A stretch of DNA of 64,000 nucleotides, from NCBI RefSeq assembly GCF_014196295.1, contig NZ_JACIDK010000006.1:62001-126000 (forward strand). The letters run 5' to 3'. The position numbers were made by a program, and so were the translations under genes. Below the pieces are notes generated by a model. The model was not told the origin of the DNA, did no database searches, and was given only the letters and a program-made list of their open reading frames with translations. The stretch comes from Phenylobacterium haematophilum (GTDB lineage Bacteria; Pseudomonadota; Alphaproteobacteria; Caulobacterales; Caulobacteraceae). Positions 61,073 to 64,000 of the stretch are shown piece after piece. Position 1 is the first letter of the stretch. Every line of letters starts with the position of its first letter.

Positions 61073-62480
61073 CCTCCTTCGCCGCGCGGGCGGGGCGCAG
61101 GTCCCGGTCCGGGCTCAGCGGCAAGCGTAACTCCGCCCTGAGCCCGGGCTGATTGTCCGCCAGCACGAGCTGGCCACGATGGACCCGCGCGACGGTCGCC
61201 ACGAGGGATAGGCCAAGACCGCTGCCGGGCGTGGAGCGGCTCTCGTCCAGCCGACTGAAGCGCTGCACCGCCCGTTCCCGCGCGTCCGGTGCAATCCCCG
61301 GCCCTCGGTCGCCAATGGTGAGGCTGCTGGCCGCACCGTCGATTCCCGTGGCGACGACGATCTGCCCACCTGGGTTCCCATGCTTGATGGCGTTGTCGAT
61401 CAGGTTGGCGGTCGCGTGGAGGAGCAGGCTCGAAACCCCGCGCGCCGGCGCCGGCGAGAGTCGAAGGAGGAGATGCTGCCCCGCGTCTTCCGCCAGCGGC
61501 GCGTAGAGGTCGTAGGCCTCCTGGGCGACCGCGGCGAGGTCGAGCGCCACGAAGCTATCGGCCGTGGTGGCGTCAGCCCTGGCCAGCACCAGCAGCCCAT
61601 TCACCAGCGCCAAGAGGGCGTCGAGGTCGCGCGCCGTCTCCGCCAGGATGTCTTGTTGCGGAGCCTCGTGCCCGCGTAGCGCCGCCAATTCTAGCCGCGC
61701 CTTGATCCGTGTCAGCGGCGTCTTCAGGTCGTGCGCCAGGCCATCGGTGGCGGCGCGGAGCGACCGGACCATGCGCTCGATCTCGTCGAGGCAGGCGTTG
61801 AACACCTCGGCCAGGCGATCGAATTCGTCGTCGCGGGGTGAGACCTTGAGCCGCTCATCCAAGTGACCGCTTAGGAATCGATCGCCCGTGTCGGCCGCCG
61901 CCCGCACTACGCGCACGCCGCGCCGGCTGACGAGCCAGCCGAGGCTCAGCCCGAGCACGGCGGTGGCCAGCACCGACAGGGCGAGGGACACCCAATAGCG
62001 ACGCCCGAGCGCGATGCGGCTGTCCGCCAAGTGCCCGACCAAGAGCCGCGTGTCCGGCCCGAGGGTGCGGACCTCGGCCTCGATTCGTCTCGATTGGACC
62101 TGACCGCTTCGCCGCACCTGCACGGTCGTGATGGCCAGGTGCTCGGCCGCCAACCCGCCTGGCCAGACTAAGACATTGCCGGCCAGACGCCGCCCGGCGC
62201 CGTCGGAGACCATGTAGACCACGTCGCGCCGCTGCGTCCGGGTCTGCTCATCGATGTAGCTGGCCAGGCCGCCCAGGCCGCCGTCACGATAGCGGAGGAC
62301 GAGCGCGTCCGCCTCGCCTTCGAGCAGGTGCTCGAGTTCGATCTTCAGCACGCGGACGGTCTGAAAATGTTGGACGCTCAACGCCACCACGGTCGTGATC
62401 ACCGCGATCAAGGTGATCCAGAGCGCCCCCCGGAACGCTGCGGCCTGGGGTCGGCGCCGGGGCGGACTAACGCGCGTCAA
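61032..62480 (-). CDS. Two-component sensor histidine kinase
   Basis: The protein has 482 residues. Two membrane helices (about 19-37 and 165-187) bracket a periplasmic sensing domain, then a HAMP domain, the H-box LAHDLKTPLTR (His near 249), the N-box NLIDNAIKHG and G-boxes GDRGPGI and GSGLGLSLV. It is expected to phosphorylate the response regulator encoded 14 bases overlapping upstream. TTG 62480 is the likely start. The stimulus is unknown. Confidence 0.92.
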   Translation of the reverse strand: MTRVSPPRRRPQAAAFRGALWITLIAVITTVVALSVQHFQTVRVLKIELEHLLEGEADALVLRYRDGGLGGLASYIDEQTRTQRRDVVYMVSDGAGRRLAGNVLVWPGGLAAEHLAITTVQVRRSGQVQSRRIEAEVRTLGPDTRLLVGHLADSRIALGRRYWVSLALSVLATAVLGLSLGWLVSRRGVRVVRAAADTGDRFLSGHLDERLKVSPRDDEFDRLAEVFNACLDEIERMVRSLRAATDGLAHDLKTPLTRIKARLELAALRGHEAPQQDILAETARDLDALLALVNGLLVLARADATTADSFVALDLAAVAQEAYDLYAPLAEDAGQHLLLRLSPAPARGVSSLLLHATANLIDNAIKHGNPGGQIVVATGIDGAASSLTIGDRGPGIAPDARERAVQRFSRLDESRSTPGSGLGLSLVATVARVHRGQLVLADNQPGLRAELRLPLSPDRDLRPARAAKEVTGETGRVIGTEG

Positions 62481-63144
62481 GCTGGTAACCGGCGCCGCGG
62501 ACCGTGTGCAGCAGCGGCGGCTCGTCCCCGTGCTCCAGCTTGCCGCGGAGCCGGCTCACGTGGACGTCTATGACATTGGTTCCGGGATCGAAGCTGTAAT
62601 CCCACGCAGCTTCGAGAAGCATGGTGCGTGTTACGACCTGGCCAGCATGGCGCATGAAGTATTCGAGGAGTTGGAACTCCTTGTTGAGCAGCTCGATGCG
62701 TCGGGCGCCCCGCTTGGCCGAGCGCCCTAAGAGGTCGAGCTCCAGATCGCCCACCTGAAGGGTCGTGGTGGCCGTGGCCGCGCCGGAACCCCGCCGGACG
62801 ATGGCGGCGATCCGCGCCATCAGTTCCCCGAACGAAAACGGCTTTGTCAGATAGTCGTCGCTGCCCGCGTCCAGGCCCTTGATCCGATCGTCGACCTGCC
62901 CGAGCGCGCTGAGGATCAGCACCGGTGTGGCCTGGCCCTGCGACCGCAGCGCTTGCAGCACGGAGAGACCATCCAGCTGCGGCAGGTTCCGATCGAGGAT
63001 GATCGCGTCGTAGGGGTTCGTGAGCGCGGCCGTCAGCCCGTCGAGCCCGGTCTCGGCGTGGTCACAGGCGTGGCCGAGCTCGGCCAAGCCCTGCTGGACA
63101 TAGCTGGCCGTCGCGCGGTCATCCTCGATCAAGAGAAGCTTCAT
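62467..63144 (-). CDS. OmpR-family response regulator
   Basis: The protein has 225 residues. A receiver domain has acidic pocket residues E7/D8/D9, phospho-acceptor D51 and Lys in LTKPFSFGEL (about 102). A C-terminal winged helix (NKEFQLLEYFMRHAGQVVTRTMLLEAAW; VIDVHVSRLRGKLE) binds DNA. The start ATG 63144 is followed by a normal receiver. It overlaps the kinase gene by 14 bases. An inverted repeat 60 bases upstream may be a target site. Confidence 0.93.
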   Translation of the reverse strand: MKLLLIEDDRATASYVQQGLAELGHACDHAETGLDGLTAALTNPYDAIILDRNLPQLDGLSVLQALRSQGQATPVLILSALGQVDDRIKGLDAGSDDYLTKPFSFGELMARIAAIVRRGSGAATATTTLQVGDLELDLLGRSAKRGARRIELLNKEFQLLEYFMRHAGQVVTRTMLLEAAWDYSFDPGTNVIDVHVSRLRGKLEHGDEPPLLHTVRGAGYQLDAR

Positions 63145-63482
63145 GGGCAGAGTCTGAAGGGTCCTCGGCATTCGATCCAGGGGGATGTCAGTCTCGGCGA
63201 TCGCCGCCAGCTGCCGGCGGGATCGACCGGCAGCTGGCGGGCTTGGCCGGCGCCTCGAGCGCGTCCACGGGGGGCAGGTGGACCGCTCGGCGTCACCGCG
63301 CCGCCACCGACCAAGATACGGCCGGGAACTTTCAGGCGAGTGGGGCCGGTGTGAACTCGATTTCATGTTCGCGGTCGGGGCTTCGGAGCCGCCATGATGA
63401 AACGGAATTCATCCTGCTCCCATGCGCACGACACCTGGCGGGTCCATCTGGTCTGCTCGCTTGGCGCAGAGGAGCGCCCCCC
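63145..63482. promoter_or_regulatory. Divergent region with a 14-bp inverted repeat
   Basis: No gene is supported between the response regulator and the secreted protein gene. A perfect 14-bp inverted repeat (63204-63217 with 63227-63240) around a nine-base spacer could be a regulator site or a strong hairpin. Both divergent promoters should lie here. Confidence 0.45.
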
Positions 63483-63917
63483 ATGATCAAGATCATCTGT
63501 GCAACTGTGATGGCGACAGCCGGACTGGCCGCGCCGGCCATCGGCGTCGCACAACCCGTCGGTCCCGCCCCGCCGCCGTTCGTCTATTACGTCGTGCCGT
63601 GCGGCAGTCCGGGCGCGATCGCGGCGACGCCGGCCTTGCCGCCATCGGCCGACCCGGCCCTGCCGGCGGAGGCCGTCTGCGTCGTGCCGGTCGCCACCGA
63701 TGCGGCTCCGCCGCCCCGCCCGCGCTATTCCTCCTATGCTTACGATCCTTGGGGCCCGAACTACTATTCAAGGCCGTTCTACGGCTCCTTCGGCCTCAGC
63801 TTCTTCAGTGGCGGCCACCGCGGCGGCGGCCACTTTAACGGAGGCCACTCAAGCTTCGGCCACGGTGGCGGTGGCCATTTCGGCGGTGGGCACGGCGGGG
63901 GCGGGCGCAGCCATTGA
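63483..63917 (+). CDS. Secreted Gly/His-rich protein
   Basis: The protein has 144 residues. A signal peptide (ICATVMATAGLAAPAIGVAQ) precedes a Pro/Ala-rich part with two cysteines, a Tyr-rich part, and a C-terminal tail of Gly/His repeats (GGGHFNGGHSSFGHGG). Such tails can bind metal ions. ATG 63483 sits at the point where the signal peptide begins; the frame is open further upstream. It is divergent from the two-component genes and resembles the two frameshifted exported proteins in style. Confidence 0.7.
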   Translation: MIKIICATVMATAGLAAPAIGVAQPVGPAPPPFVYYVVPCGSPGAIAATPALPPSADPALPAEAVCVVPVATDAAPPPRPRYSSYAYDPWGPNYYSRPFYGSFGLSFFSGGHRGGGHFNGGHSSFGHGGGGHFGGGHGGGGRSH

Positions 63918-64000
63918 ATCCGAGTCCTTGAGCTCGCCGCCGCGCGGCCGAGCGCGATCGCTTCACGAAAGGGCGTCGCAAGGCATCTGTGAGGGTGTAG

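Overview
The window is a GC-rich (roughly two-thirds G+C by eye) alphaproteobacterial sequence. The mobile backbone (SNO-type helicase-methylase, DUF736, DUF7673 and DUF2274 proteins, a RepC-like initiator, a Trb conjugation cluster) and a stand-alone fliQ of Caulobacter type suggest Caulobacterales, for example a Phenylobacterium- or Caulobacter-like host. That placement is inference. The DNA looks like part of a plasmid or integrative conjugative element carrying metal-resistance cargo.

Positions 1-14.7 kb hold backbone genes: two PP-loop (PAPS-reductase-like) proteins around a 79-residue protein, a Phd/PemK-type toxin-antitoxin pair, ssb, a 1418-residue methylase-helicase fusion, a large ParB-like protein, a Toprim protein and small conserved element proteins, one of them frameshifted. 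From about 14.7 to 22 kb this backbone is interrupted by an IS1182-type transposase gene and a complete broad-spectrum mercury operon (merC-merT-merP-merA-merB plus a second flavoprotein) divergent from merR, with a textbook 19-bp-spacer MerR promoter between them.

Positions 22.2-25.3 kb hold the replication module: a RepC-like initiator and, upstream on the opposite strand, two copies of a promoter-RNA-terminator unit that look like counter-transcribed RNAs. Positions 25.3-34.3 kb are a Trb type IV secretion cluster (DUF2274, trbI, G, F, L, K, J, a small membrane gene, trbE, D, C). trbB and traG, normally next upstream, are absent. A broken copy of an FTR1-type permease gene lies just beyond the junction.

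Positions 35.1-46.8 kb are a divalent-cation island: a MerR-family metal regulator, a CzcCBA RND efflux system, a DUF190 protein, a Na/Ca-exchanger-like transporter, a cytochrome c-FTR1 permease and an HMA-CDF exporter. Four copies of the dyad CCTCTAG-N3-CTAGAGG, exact or near-exact and mostly inside 19-bp promoter spacers, suggest that one regulator controls the island.

Positions 46.8-64 kb carry accessory envelope and redox genes: a TPR-methyltransferase, a MAPEG protein, a PDZ-aspartyl protease, an outer-membrane transporter, a Tat-exported DsbA-like protein next to an unusual SDR-SPW-VKOR fusion, a thioredoxin-reductase-like enzyme with a cytochrome c, an orphan fliQ, a two-component system and several small secreted or membrane proteins. 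Four genes in the window are each broken by the apparent loss of one G or C from a short homopolymer run. This may be real decay or systematic sequencing under-calling. No tRNA, rRNA or CRISPR array was seen.
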